Assembly: GCF_902459465.1 (NCBI RefSeq)
Contig: NC_047064.1
Coordinates: 1,080,762-1,144,761, forward strand
Length of the DNA: 64,000 nucleotides
Origin: Asterias rubens
Taxonomy: Eukaryota > Echinodermata > Asteroidea > Forcipulatida > Asteriidae
Direction of reading: 5' to 3'
Below are positions 42,219 to 55,752 of this stretch, one piece after another. The position numbers were made by a program, and so were the translations under genes. The number at the start of each line of letters is the position of its first letter. Position 1 is the stretch's first letter. The notes beneath the pieces were generated by a model. That model saw only the letters and a list, made by a program, of their open reading frames with translations. It did not search any database and was not told where the DNA came from.

Positions 42219-43424
42219 GTAAGTATAGCAGCGAAGGCATTGCTGTGTTTCCGTAGGCTCCATGCGTGTGTGTGTGTTCAGAATCGAGTTGATGTTCAAC
42301 GTGTTTACCTTACGTTTTTAATTTGTGTACAGTTTGGGTGTAGGCCAGTGGTAAATGCATTGTTTAGCTCCAGTCTGCGTAAACAGACTATTCCTCATCG
42401 TTCACTTATCATCTTACCTTGTAAGATGACGTTCAATTTTCATCATCAAGTCTGGGTGTTTTCATGGGTGTTTTTTTAATTTCACTTTCAGTGTAAAAGA
42501 TGTGCTTTGAAACCTAAGGGTCCACTTTATTTCCTGCCCCTTTTTTTGTAGATGGTGGTAATGGTAAAATTAGTACTGTTTTTTTTTATAGGACAATTAA
42601 AATGTTATTGTTATGTTGAAGAAGTAACATTCATTGAATCTCAGTTGTGCTGCTGACTTTCTTTACATTTGGCAAGAAAGATTGTTGGGAATGGGAGGGT
42701 ACGTATTTAGCGCGTAACACAAAAACATGTACCTCCTAGCGCCCTAAAGAAAAGAAAAAAAACCGATTACAAATACAAGGAAAATGTACTGGTGGGTAAA
42801 AAACAAATGCAAGAATTAAATGATAAATAAATGCATATTTAAAGCAATCTTAAACTTAACAATTGAATTAGTGTTTTTTAAATGTTCCGGTATTTTGTGC
42901 AACATAATTTGTTGAAAGGGCAAGTGTACCAGAGGCATATTACATCTCTAATATGTAAAATTTCAGCCAAAGCAGTCTGTCTTTGTCTTGATTTTTTCAC
43001 CATGTCAACAAACTAACTTGATAATAACATCATAAGAGGAGGGGTGTGGTGTTGGAGTGAAGGGAGGCAGGGGGAATTGGAAGGTTTTAACTTGTCTTCA
43101 GCATTCCAGCCGCCGATTTCAGGAAACTTTATGCAACGGCAAAAGTTGACATGCGCAACATTTATTGCATAAGTTGTGCACTTCTTACTCCAGATATCTT
43201 GCACAAGTGGACTGACGTAGTTGCTTAACGTTGTTATGGTGGGGATGTTGGTACAGACGGTAAGCAAGGAGTGGATGTTGGGCAACATTGTTCTCCATGA
43301 ACAGTTGCCACTGGCTAAAACACATGAGGACTTCCTCCCGCCTTTGTTAAATATTTATTAGTGAAAAAACAATTTATTTAACTTTGAAGTGACAAGCAAA
43401 CTGGTCTCAATGAAAAATGTCGGA

Positions 43425-43501
43425 CACTTCGTACCTTTGCCACTTCGTACCTTTGCCACTTCGTACCCTGGACACTTTGTACCTTCAGGACACTTTGTAC
43501 C
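43425..43501 (+). repeat. 16-bp minisatellite CACTTCGTACCTTTGC
   Basis: Two perfect copies, then CACTTCGTACCCTGGA and two CACTTTGTACC variants. An inverted GGTACGAAGTGACC follows at 43536. Confidence 0.88.
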
Positions 43502-43634
43502 GTAACCAAAATTTGGCACTTAATTCTGTGGGCGGGTACGAAGTGACCATCAGCTGAGTTACTTCGTATGTTCATTAAAATGTGGACTCCTCAATAATTT
43601 AATGTTCGTTGAGATAAAAGTTAGCAATACTTAA

Positions 43635-43774
43635 TGAATTGTTATTATCTCGCAACTTTGACGACCGATTCAGCTCAAATTTTCACAGGTTTGTTATTTT
43701 ATGCATATGTTGAGATACACCAAGTGAGGAGACTGGTCTTTGATAATTACCAATAGTGTCCAGTGTCTTTAATT
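43635..43774. mobile_element. TTAA element, right half only
   Basis: ATCTCGCAACTTTGACGACC, CTCAAATTTTCACAGGTTTG and CCAATAGTGTCCAGTGTC with a TTTAA end. The left half is missing. Confidence 0.72.
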
Positions 43775-45239
43775 AATCTTAACCCTATGACCAGCATGAG
43801 GAAAACCTGCTCAGCAGATAGCTGCTCAGCAGATATAGCTAACGCTCTGGTTAGTGTGTTAGTGTTGAATGCTAAGGGCCAATGTCCTGGTCAACATTCT
43901 GGTCGCAATACAGCAAGTTTTGAACCGTAGCATCATACTTTCCACCCCCTGTGTAAAATGGACTAGACCCAATCATGATGAATATTGATGTTCAGGTTGT
44001 ATAGGTTTACTGGTTGGTTAGGAATTCACATTATCATTGGAGGTATGCTTGGTATGAGAAAATTACTAATGAGGTAGAGTAATGCTGTCTGTGCACATGT
44101 ACAAATGTATGTATAACGTCATCGTTGATGGGCGGTAGTGAGTAGTGTGTTGAACATGTTATAATGGGTAGTCGTTATGATTTGGGTTACACTTAAAATC
44201 ATGTTGAAACGTGTAATAGTTGTGTCCTAATTGATAATAATGTGCATTCTGCATAACGCGTGGAAGTACAATATACAAATTGAAAAAAGTGACAAGTTCA
44301 TAACATAACATGAAACAATTTGGCATGTTTCTGTCATCTCATATTTGTGTTTTCAACAAATGTTTGAAATAAATTTTGCATCAATTCTTCCGTAACATTT
44401 GGTCCTTGAATGTCTAGAATGTTTTCATCAAATTATTATTTGCTGATTATTTTTTTTCCATTTGAATTTTAAAACCTTGGCTGCCTGTATGCAAGTTCAG
44501 AATATCTAAAAGATTATTTTATCAACAAAATAACCATGGATTATAGTATGATCATAAATATTGTAGTTTGAATTTAATTCGTCCTTTGGCCAAGACTTCT
44601 AAATTGTTTTAATTAACTAAACAACACAAAGTAGATAAACTGATGGAAATGCTCTTAATATTGTGGAAACTTGTGCAAAAAAGTTGAAAGCTTGGCACCA
44701 TTCACCAATTGACATTGTAAAAAACAATATTTTTGTTGTTAATGAAAAATATAAAAAATTATAACAACAGCCATTTTAGAAAAACGTTGACGCTTTCCTT
44801 TATAAAAACTAAAAGGATAGTGTGAAATCTAACCTTCTTAAAATCTGATTTACCAAGAGCTGACCTGGTATTGTGCAACAAATAAAAGAAAACAAATGAG
44901 AAAGTTTCCCTAATGTGAAAGCAAAACAGTCTGGTATGGAGGAGAATAAATAAACCAATTGTTATACCCAAGGTCTTATGCAAGAGCATACATTGTACCA
45001 TGTTCATGTCCGTCATTTGAATAGAAGCGTGACACGTCTTTCCTTAAAGAAATAGACAAGAGCTGTATAGATGGTACAATCTTGAGAGGAAGCTTCTTGA
45101 GACGCTCCAAAAACAAAATCTGCTCAATCTTAGGCGTGTCTCCGTTTGAAATACTTAGAAAAACCCTACCAAATAACTTTCACTTTCAGCGTTTGTTTGG
45201 AATGTTCAACACCTTTGCCGTAAAGCACTGAGATAATCA

Positions 45240-46385
45240 TGCAATTTCCAGGCCTGTATACTTCATTTTTGAAAGGGAAAGGGCACCAAGCCATTTCTCC
45301 TTGGTAAAGGGCACCCTATATGTAGGGCCACTGATTTTCCGCGATCGCGGAAAACGGACGGAATTCGCGGAATCCGCCCTTTGAAACGGAAAACGGGATT
45401 TCAGAAAATTTGATTTTTTTTTTTTTTTTTTTTTTTCTTGACGCCAAAACTATTGAAATTGCATTCTTTATTAAGATTCTTTTTGTTAAACTAAAAAGGC
45501 ATCAGAAATCAGACCATTAAAAAGTACGAGATCGTAACCGTGGATCATTCTGTTCTACTTCACACCATCCTCAATGTTTACACACATGATGTACACACGT
45601 TGTTAACATGGTTAAGCGAAGGGCATTATTCGCGGCACGTTTTAAACATTTTTTGTTCACCCAAATTGCATTTTCTCCCTCTCTTTTACCAACAATAATA
45701 CACAAACTAGCTTACCTATGATCTATAAGAACACATACAATGTTTTTTCATCTCGGAAAGGTCTAAAATAAAACCGTAAACTGTCAACATTCTGTCGCCA
45801 AAGCGAAAACAAAATGGCTGACATTTTGTTTGTGGATGGAGAATGGTCACGTCCATAGACTTGTTCCCAAGTCTTTGATCATGCTGAAACAGCGCCCTCT
45901 TGTGGATACACTCCTGTCATTAGCCTACAATGTGGCTGATGCAGAGAATCAACTGCAGTTTTAGACTTGGAATCAAGTCTATCACATCATGTGCATTGAT
46001 ACTGCAGTCACAGTGCAACCTTTTTAGAACAGCAGTATACAAAATAATCAACAATTATAAAAAAAAGTATTTTTTTGAAATTTGTCAGTTCAAATGAACA
46101 TTTTACGAAGTCAACAGTGCAACTTATCTCAAATTGATTTTTATAAGTGTGTCCCTGGGTATTAAACAACCTTTTATCTAATTAAAAAAACATGAAACGG
46201 AATTTTTTGTGCCTGAAACGGAATTCATGTTTTTGCCAAACGGAATTTGCACTTTTCTGAAACGGAAAATCAGTGGCCCTATATATGAGGACACTAAATT
46301 TCTATTGGAGCATTTTAAGGGCACCAAGGCAATGACCAGAGGGGCATGGAAGCAAATGCGTTAAAGTATCAGGCCTGAATTGCGG
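45240..46385. repeat. Interspersed repeat interrupted by the TAGGG element
   Basis: Flanks CAGGCCTGTATACTTC ... GGCACCCTATATG and TATATGAGGACACT ... ATCAGGCCTG are the two halves of a repeat seen uninterrupted at 56388-56570, including the AAGGGCACCAAGGCA motif. Confidence 0.75.
45323..46281. mobile_element. 959-bp DNA transposon relic with TAGGG termini (hAT-like, non-autonomous)
   Basis: The left end TAGGGCCACTGATTTTCCG is repeated inverted as CGGAAAATCAGTGGCCCTA at the right end (19 bp). Directly outside, TATATG is duplicated (45317-45322 and 46282-46287). Subterminal GAAACGGAAAA/GAAACGGAATT motifs recur at both ends. A T25 run lies inside. There is no transposase ORF. TAGGG-type ends suggest hAT, but the duplication is 6 rather than 8 bases. 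Confidence 0.85.
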
Positions 46386-47527
46386 TAATGATTGGACTCC
46401 CACGAAAGCCTTTAATTATTGTACTTTCCCTTTAAAGTGCCTGAATGACTTGAGACTTGGCTGCCTATAAGGACTGAGACTTGAGGTTGGGTGGGCTTGA
46501 ATGCACCCTCAGACCTCTCAAACCTTCAATATTGCTACGGCTGTGGTTTTGACTTCTAAGGCAAAGACTTTCTCAATCAGTACTACTAACTAGGGAAATA
46601 AAGAAAAACACATAGGAGTTCATAATGGCTGACAATGTGGCTTACTGTATCATACTAGGAAAATACATTTTAGACATTTACTTAAAAGTTTTATCGGACA
46701 GCCCACACTCTTTGTTGCCATGGATCGACCAATCAGAAACAATGATAAAAGTTTGCTCAAAGATAAATTTATTTCTACATCACAGAGATTGTACACATGG
46801 TTGTACCCGCAAGTCTACTCTTACAGCACAGATGTTTACAATTGCTGCACTGTGTTACAAAATCAACCAAAGACAATAAATTAATCGCATCGGTATTTGA
46901 CTCTGTTGACTCATTAAAATAAATGAATCACACTCCCAGTCATGCGCCTATCCAGTCCGCCATTTTGGGAGTCAAAATATACACACAGGATTTGACTCCC
47001 AATATAGCGGAAATGGTTGACTTACATTTCGGAGGTGTGGCCGTTCCGTGCAAGGGGTCAATAATAAGGAAGGGGAGAGTTAATTACTGTGGAATTGGCC
47101 ACTATCCATCAACATAAAGTAATGCAGGAAATATTGATGTGTTATTGGATTAGACTTCCCCTTTAACTGGAATTACTTACAAAACATAGTTACAGGGTCC
47201 TAGCTCTATGGTGACAGTTTATGATGACATATGCCAGGAATGGTGGTTATTATTGGTTAGAGCTCTGGCTACATGAACAGTAAAGTAATTTGATCAAAAC
47301 CGCATCTGGCATTTGAGATTCAGACACGTATGAAAAATTGCGAGTTGTGTTGAGTTTTACTTTAAAACTTTGGGGTTTAAATATTATAACTGTCACACAT
47401 CAGTGACAGGACTGGAATTTCATCTTTAAACATGTTGAAAGGGCAAGGCCATTTTCATTTTGTAAAGGCCACTTCCATTGGAAAATCTTAAAGCCAATGG
47501 GAACATTTTGTTGGGTACTGAGCCAAG

Positions 47528-47683
47528 ATCCCAATTTCAAGGAGCTGCTAAGCACCCAAATTTGCTTAGTGTGAAATGTCTTCCTTTATGAAAACGGGAC
47601 TATCAACCAAATCCTGTTTTTATCAAGGAAGAAGTTTCATGCTAAGCATATTTTTGTGCTTAGCAGCTCTATGAAATTGGGCC
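47528..47683. mobile_element. Palindromic MITE, 'GCTTAGCAGCTCTATGAAAT' family
   Basis: TCCCAATTTCAAGGAGCTGC at the left is mirrored by CAGCTCTATGAAATTGGGCC at the right. The interior arms CTTCCTTTATGAAAACGGG and CCTGTTTTTATCAAGGAAG also pair. Confidence 0.8.
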
Positions 47684-47849
47684 TAGTGCCAGGTTGTAAT
47701 TCCAGGCTTGCGATGAAAAACTAAAATATACTTTTAGGTTATTCCTGTTGCAAATATCAAATAATTTTGTTGCAATTATAATTTTAGGATTTGAAGTGGC
47801 ATCTTATCTACATGTAGGCATGCTTGTTAATGTTAGTCATAGCAATTAA

Positions 47850-47905
47850 AGCGTCTACTCTAGAATTGCGAGGGTTATCGATTCAAATCCCACCTAAGGT
47901 GCATA
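47850..47905 (+). repeat. tRNA-like SINE head remnant
   Basis: GTCTACTCTAGAATTGCGAG then TTATCGATTCAAATCCCACC, a recognisable B box (GATTCAAATCC). The rest has decayed. Confidence 0.35.
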
Positions 47906-48099
47906 GATTTTTGTTTCTTACCAATTCTGTAATGTTCCTTTAAATAAGGTCCCATGAAAACTTTGATTTGTACAAAAATAAAAATAAATCTCATGAAGTA
48001 ACCAAATAATATTGAATGGAAGGAAACAAATTACAATATCAACATGGCAAAAGAGTAAAAAAGATCTTTGGTCATAAACGGTAGCAACTTGATTTGAGT

Positions 48100-48176
48100 C
48101 AAACAAATTAATTATTAGCATAAAACCTTTCTTGGTGACGAGTAATGGGGAGAGGTTGATGGTATAAAACATTGTC
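48100..48176. mobile_element. TTAA element fragment
   Basis: TTATTAGCATAAAACCTTTC, GACGAGTAATGGGGAGAGG and GGTATAAAACATTGT match the left third of the family in inverted orientation. Confidence 0.65.
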
Positions 48177-49359
48177 TAAATTGTTCAGCACGTTGATGCT
48201 TTTTTTCATTATTCTGGGTTAAAATTAATGTCCCCATAATTCATGATGAAATTCATGAAAGCAATTCATACATTGATGAGTCTAGGTCAGTGTGCGGTCA
48301 CCAACCCCGCAACTTAGATGTAATGCACTGGTTGGACAGGTTACCAGTGACATGTGCTGCGGAGTGTGAAATGAACTTGAATCTTATCTCTCCTTGAGTG
48401 GACGCAGCGACTAGAATTGGGTTGAATTCTGATGGAAAAATACATGCAATGTTGTATGTATTAAGTGTATGAGATGATTTATGGTGCAGTAGATGCACAA
48501 CAGTATGGAGTCATGTAGAATGGCATTTGATTAATGGAGCAGAATGGTTGGGTGTGTGTGTGTGGGGGGATAGGAGATTGCAAAAATACACATTTCCCTC
48601 TTAATTTAGCCTGTTATTATTTTCAGATGTGATGTGATCAGACCTCATTGTGGATTTTTTTCCCCACAAATAATCTAAATTACTTTCTTGGGTTTTGATG
48701 ATAAATTTTATTTGCACATTTCATCAAATGAATTCTGTATCTCCCCTGGGCTTGCAATTCTGTATCTCTGTGTCAAGGCCATTTTAATTTTCCAGTAAGG
48801 GATAATAAGTTAAATCCATCTACCATTTCCCGACCCCTGACCCCAACCAAAGAAATAATTTATTATAATAGCATTATGTAGGTGAAAATGCCTTAAGAAT
48901 ATATTAAATATATTCAATACATGTCTCAAGAAAGCAGGACACAAAGCTGTCATTTGTAACCTGACTGTGTCACACAAGCCTTTAAATTTTAATGCACTGA
49001 AATAGAGATTTACAGTCTACATCACACATCAGCTGAGCACTTCATCGTAGAATTCATGCAGTACTAAATTATATGCAGACATTTTCCCCCACACATTGGT
49101 ACAAAACAATTACTCAGTAGCCATGCCTTCTACACAAACTAGTATGTGCATAACCTCATTGTATTATGAATATGGACTGGAATCAGAAAATTATAAAAAG
49201 CAGTGTAGCAAGGGTTTTCCGCAATGCCTTGAGAGAGCGAAAGACAGAATCGGAATGAAATGTGAATGCAGGCATTTAGGGTTATGCCCTTAAACAGGGT
49301 CGTTTTTCACTTTGTGTTTCATTTCAATTAAAAAATAAATTGCCTGTGTTTTAGAACAT

Positions 49360-49700
49360 TTCCATTGAGTTCTTGGAGAATATACTTTTGGTTATTTTCA
49401 AAGACCATGCTAATTAACAAAGATGTGAAAATTTGGGCTCAATTTGTCTTTGAAAATAATGAAAGAAAACCACCCAATAGTTGTTACACACAATGGTCAT
49501 GTCAAGTAGATTGCACGCTTTCAGATGCATAAAAAGGCTTTATGCATGAAGCCTTTCTAAGATTCAGTTTTGAGGGATCACTTTCTCAAAAACTACATTA
49601 CTAAAGACCACAGCAACAGCTCTCCAGTGTTTCCTTACCCAATAAGTTTGATGGTCACTTAAAAAAAAAGTCATTACCAAAAGTATGCTTTGCCTTAAAG
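49360..49700. mobile_element. Diverged TTAA element
   Basis: GTGAAAATTTGGGCTCAAT, AAAACCACCCAATAGTTG, AGGCTTTATGCATGAAGCC and CATTACCAAAAGTATGC before TTAAAG follow the family's internal order with many substitutions. Confidence 0.55.
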
Positions 49701-52059
49701 TTATTTTAAAGGAAGTTGTGCACACGTTGAACAGACATTGAATTGAATTACGTTTGATTATGTCCGATTGTCAAAGTAACATAAATATTCTTATTTATTG
49801 CTTAGTTTAAAAATATGAAATATTTTTTCCAATGATGTGATCACTTGTATGCGTCATGTTTTTTGTCGTTTGGAGATTCACCCTTCGTGTCTGATGCTGT
49901 CAAATGAAGCATGGCACAGATGCTCAATTTCTATTTCCACAACTTTGGAACATTCAGACACTGAGATTTAGTAGATGCCCCTATATACCCAGGGAGTAGC
50001 ATGAAACTTTTCATCCTAATCTTCACAAGACGGTAGTATAGTAGGAGCAATCTGAACCCCCCCCCCCAGGGGTGGAGTTGAGATTCCCTCCACATACTCA
50101 GAAAAGCCGTACCTCCGGAATGGCCCAACTAGGAAATCACACTTGCAGACCTTCCAGAACGCCCACACAGCCGGAACAGAATAATCAAAGGGGGTACTCT
50201 ATAGACGAGGTTTGATTAGGATTGCAATCAGATCAGGCAATACTGATATGCCACACTGAATTATTAGCAAAGGTTAAGGAGACACTGGGTATACTAAAGC
50301 TCTGAAATAAGAAGTAATACATTTTCCCCTGCCATTTGATCTCGGTATTTTGTATTCAATCTTTGAAATTGTTTTTGTTTTGCATTGTGAAGTTAGGCCC
50401 ATTTACTTCCGTACTTAAATTTCTGTAAAATCCATGAGCGGAAAGATTTTAGCCTAAAAAACACCTGATTCAAGATTTATCATTATTTTATGAAACCCCT
50501 CAAAACTATTGCATGTTTGATGACCTTTGATGCATTGCCGGACATGCACTTTCTCTGTCGCAACCACATGTCAGCTACTTGATGTATGCCATATTTCATT
50601 GACCTTTTCTGCAATTAACACTTTACAATGTAAGAAATGTTCCAATGTAGTTTTACATCTGACTTTGGTATCAGATACTTTTCCCTTGAGGAAAATCCTT
50701 CATTAACTAAAAATTTGAGTTAGTTTCAATTTACCACCTTGACATTGTGGAAGGTTAATAGGGAAACTAGGTCATTCTGGCACACTGTATCAAAACTGTC
50801 AAATGCATGACTTCAATATAACCTTGCCTAAATTATTTGTTTCTGTTATGTTGTCATGGAAACCTCTAATAGAACTACACATTGTAAATAAAAATTTTAA
50901 TAACTGTATATCATATAAAATTGGGTGGTTATTTCAGTAATTAGGGGCATTTTTCAAGGAGACAGTGATACATGTACCTTCCTGATTTACATATTCATAG
51001 AAATGGTTGTGTACCATACCCAAACTAGATCAAAATAAACAAATGAATTTCACTCTGCTGAATTGACTTGAATTCCCCTGTACATTTTACATGAATTGAA
51101 ATGAATGCATCTCCAAGAGGGAATAAAATGGTTGTCCGAAAAGAAATCCTGACCAACCATGCAGGCATTTTATTTGAGGTCTTCTGAATTCCACACAGTG
51201 CCGTATTTACATGTAGTTCAAATACTGACTGCAAATTGTTGTAATAGAATTCAGCATCTACATGTAGGGGACAAATGATCCTTGTCATCCCAGCAAATAT
51301 AAATACGTGCGTATTGAAAAATATCATTTAGTTTCAATATGACAGCAAGCTGAATCGAAATTTATACCAATCCCAATCCTCTTAAAAAACCTTAAAATCT
51401 TTTCAAAGTCATGAAAAATGAGTAGAGGTGTATTACATGAATTAAATAAGGAATAAGTTTTAGTGAATACTTTTGAACTCCTATGTGCAATTAACATTTG
51501 CCTGTTAGTCAAAATCTCATTAAACCAGATCAATAACAAGGCTAATTACCCCCTCTGACTCTATAAATTATTTAAATGCCATTTTGTTATATCCAAATTG
51601 CGTTAATACATAATACACTAAATCACATGATGAGCATTTCGGGTAGTAAAAAAACATATTTAAGCTAAACAACATATCATCTTGCTTAGCATTGTGTATG
51701 GTTAATTAACCTATTAACCACAAAATTGCTTAGCACAGAAAACAAATCTTTCTTTTAACAGCAGTGTGGGTACTAGCCCAAAAAAGTATTAGACATGTAT
51801 ATTATTTTGTACTGGTTCCCTGTAGTGTTTCCTTCGCAGAAAATTTTGCCGAGCACAATTTTCTGCTTACATCGTGTAGCAGCTTTACAGTCTGTTAAAT
51901 TGTGCCTCGTCACACCTACATTAGGTGTAGGTACATTGGAGCTGTGGGATTTCATATTCTTGGTAAGCAAATGCCATGGCCACTTACTTGGTATTATTTG
52001 ATGTTCACTAGGATATTCAGAGAGCAATTGAATAGTGTCCCTTCAACGTTAGCATATAC

Positions 52060-53270
52060 CCACTTATAATGCTTTACACCTAGTGATGGTCCCCATTAGA
52101 GACTGTTACCATGCCAACCTCCTGGGTAACGATGGGATATATTCCATAATCAAGTCGGCAACAAAAAAATCCACCTACATGTAAACACATACCCAGGGAG
52201 TCACACCTAGTGATGCCTTGTACGTAGATGGTTGGCATGGCAACCTAATGGGTATCATTGACTACAGTACCTATACCTACATGTACATGTACGGAGGCCA
52301 GGTCAATGGATAAGATTTTCGCTACCCATTTGGTCAGTCGTAGCGCTGCATATTATTGCAAACGTAGAGCTATATAGGTGTATACAAATGATGTAGTGTA
52401 CATGATGTGGGTTGATTTGCAGCAATTTAAATGACATTTATATTGCACTTCAAAAAATATGTATTGTATTTTGTGCATTTGGGAATTCCCCATATACTAA
52501 ACCCAATTAAAGTTGTTGAGTTTTGCAGGCGTTTAAAATTAATCCATTAGTGTCTAATACAAGCCATAATTTTAATGTGAAGGGTCATAAAGAGCCAGTT
52601 CAGCACATTCGCATAGCGAAATATTTTGACCGACCACATAGATTTTGTGCACACTGAGTGCCAATATCTAGTAGCAAATGGTATAATCTGTGTAGGAGTT
52701 TTTTCTGCTATACAAGGGAAATTGTTCACTGATAACCATGTTATCTTATGCATGTAGATGAACCCACAAGCAAGGTTTGAACTTTATTACTAGGTGTAGC
52801 CTAAAATTTGGTATCCAGTTTTGAAATTTCCAACAAATTTAGACACCCTCTTTTTCCAACACCTGGCTAAAACCTCGACTGGGATATTCAGTGGGTACAT
52901 TGATTGCATAAAATACACCTATTTCAATATGTACCTACACATTCAATATACCCTTGCAATCACACCTTGTGATATCTCAGACGTCTTGCCGGTTTCCATG
53001 CCAACTTGCAGTGTATTGGGTAACAGTAGCCTATACTAAGATCAATGAATACATTGATTGGAAGTTTTGCCTCTCTGCTTGTTCATGCACCCTTCACCTC
53101 CTCACCCTGTGAACACCTAGCAATGGCTTTTAAAGAGGCAGTTGCCATGACAACCTCTTGGGTATGAGTTGATGTATATTCAACTATATCAACCCACACC
53201 CAGTGATGACTTAAAGTAGTGGGTGTTGTCATGGAAACCTATTGAGTAAGGGTTAATTTTGGCTGAGATG
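52060..53270 (+). repeat. Dispersed degenerate repeats with CCATGGCAACCT core
   Basis: CACACCTAGTGATG ... TTGCCATGACAACCT ... TGGGTA recurs at about 52075, 52205, 52965, 53110 and 53200 with variable spacing. This looks like an old, decayed tandem array. Confidence 0.55.
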
Positions 53271-54206
53271 GGATAAAGTTCATTTTGAGAAGTGTTGTAT
53301 TCTTGAAGTGCACATTTAGTTCAGAACAAAACTTTGTATTTGGAAGAAAAAGAAAATAAGGAATCGTCAGTAAGTAAGTTGAAAATGTGGGCTGAATTTC
53401 AGAGTATCTAGTCTATGAACAGACAACAGAATTTAACTCTGTTGTCATGTTGAAATGTATCCATTGATTGTTTTAGGTTGATGACATGAGTAACATACGG
53501 CGACAAATCCCAATATTTTTACACGGAATTTGCCAAATTTAAACAAAAAGCCAACACAAAATTTTGTTTCAGCAATTAAGGTTGTTGGTCATGAACAGTG
53601 TGTGTGTGTGAAAGAAGATTGTACGCTTAGTACAGTAGTGTGTCAGTACACTACTGGTCACTAGCGTTGCTACACGTACTCATTATGAAATCTTGAACTC
53701 TACATCATAATTACACCACTAATAGGTAACTCCTCCCCCCTCTCCATCGCCCAATCATTAATTAGTAACATCAATCAAACTGTATTGGTCATGCCTGGCC
53801 ATACCAACTACATGTAGATGCTACCTGCGTATTATCCATCATTTCAAACACAATAAGAAGTTGTTTCTGAGAACATCTGTCTACAGGTATAGAGTATACT
53901 GGCCAAGGTCTCCATTAGTTATCACTATTATTATTTCTTTTTAAGCTGCTTTTAAAATTTTCAGGACAAACATTTTGATATTTTATCTACAAGCCTTCTG
54001 TCAAGTCTTACAAATGATGTAATCAAAATGACCAGAAAGTTTTTTGATAAAATAACTACAATATCATAAGAAGCAAATATTATTCACTTCTTTAGATATT
54101 ATTGTAATCCTCAGTCTAATTTTGTATGTGGGAGTGTTGTTAATATTCGGACACTTAAAGGTCACTGTGTCTACAAACTCATAATTATGATCCCTCCTTT
54201 TTATTT

Positions 54207-54230
54207 GGGGGGGGGGGGGGGGGGGGGGGG
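54207..54230 (+). repeat. Poly-G run (24 G)
   Basis: Twenty-four consecutive G in an AT-rich context. Confidence 0.9.
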
Positions 54231-55499
54231 TGCCAAATACAGGGTCCTGATTGCAAGGTCTTAAAATTGATGAACTTGTTAGTGAGTTTTTATAATATGT
54301 TTGAACTGGGAATTAATGTTTATTTATTTTACAAATTCAATGTTGCTTTTAATGATTTAGTTTTTTTTCTTGATCTATTCGAAACTGTAGGCTTTTTGTA
54401 CAGGACTTGAAACAGGTGGCTGATGCCTCCAAATGACCAATGTGGGCTAAACAAGGCTTGAAGGGACAATAGACAAGCTCCCCAATTTGGATAAATGGAT
54501 GTAAAATGCAAATCAGTCGTCACGATTGCAATGAACTAAAACCCATTATACCCAATTCCCTTTCAGCAAACTCAGCCCACGATAAAGTATGAAATATTGA
54601 CTGAGGTTACATTATGACAGCCTCAATAGCTTATTGCAATTTAAAGGGGTTGCCGAGATAAACAGGACCGTTAAATTAAATTGGCAGAATAGTTTCCAGG
54701 AAATTATCGGTTTGGGGAAAATTTTGGGATTGTATCGCAGAACAAGTGGGTGTGGGTCCTCCCCCACATTGGGGAAGGGGAAATCTCGCTCAAGCTAACT
54801 GCACTGTATAATTTAGGGTAATAAAGTGTGTTTTTTGAGAAAGTGTTGAAAAAAAAAAACCATGTAGAAATCAGCAGTTTGAAATATTTGTCAGGCCTGG
54901 TATTTCATGAAGGCAATGAAGGCCACAAAAGCCATGGCATGGACTCTGTTGCCCTGGTTTTGGCTTTGGTACCCCTTCAAAAGTTTCCCAAAGACTTTAA
55001 GATTTTCCAATGGAAGTGCTCTTTTCAAAATAAAAATGGCCTTGCCCTCTTTTAAAATGAAATTCCAGGCTTGATTTATTTTTTAAAATACTGCTTTCAT
55101 AAATTTCAGATCTGTTGAGTGATTCAATTGAATTATATTCAAATCTGAAGAATTAGATCACACATAACCTGGTTACATAACATTTCCCTTTTGCTGAAAT
55201 CCATTAAACGTATCCCAACTTAATCCAAACGGCGCCCTCAAGTGACAGTTATTAACTCAATCACCTTTAGTCTCTTGCAATTACCCCTAAAATGCATGAC
55301 CGGCTCAGAGCTCTGATTCATTGCAGTAAGACACATCGACAATAGAACCCATGATAAATTAACAGTGAATTTTATGTCAGATGTCTCGTCTGCTCCGCTA
55401 CTGTTCATCCTTGACAATATTTCCTTCCCCCACATTGACCTTTTCTCGATCTCACAGCCTTCTCTCTCTCTCTCGCCATCCCTTTTTCTTCTTGTACAG

Positions 55500-55752
55500 G
55501 CTCTGCGAGGAGAAGTAATTCCTAATTGAAGGACTTCAACCCACTCAAATAGGAGCCTGTAAAGGTTACATCCATGTAGTAGGCACACTGTACAGCGAGC
55601 AAACCTAGTCCATTGTAGATACAGTATTGAAGGTTAATGACAAGGCGATACTGGGTGCCCAGCTAGCTTGCTGTGCGGTAGATGTGGACATTGATAACAC
55701 AGGGACGTCGTTTTAGTCTGAATGCTGAGGAATCCGTTCTGACTACACTCAG
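55500..55752 (+). other. Candidate 5' exon of an unknown + strand gene
   Basis: The pyrimidine-rich acceptor CTTTTTCTTCTTGTACAG ends at 55499 and the donor CTCAG|GTGAGG is at 55752/55753 (253 nt). All three frames are closed near the acceptor, so most of it would be 5' UTR. One ATG at 55682 stays open to the donor (MWTLITQGRRFSLNAEESVL plus TTL, phase 2). I do not recognise this peptide. Confidence 0.3.

Larger units (their letters stand above)
42219..55499. other. Region without recognised coding exons
   Basis: If the candidate exons are real, this is one 13-kb intron. It contains an inverted-repeat relative (43108), a 16-bp minisatellite (43425), partial TTAA elements (43635, 48100, 49360), the TAGGG element (45323), a palindromic MITE (47528), degenerate CCATGGCAACCT repeats (52060-53270) and poly-G (54207). 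Confidence 0.45.

Noticed and set aside
52060-53270. Regular satellite or CRISPR-like array
   Set aside because: The CCATGGCAACCT repeats have irregular spacing and diverge strongly, and this is eukaryotic DNA. Called a decayed dispersed repeat.
55238-55588. 116-residue - strand frame
   Set aside because: Much of it is the reverse of the TCTCTC pyrimidine tract (Arg/Glu alternation). No family match.
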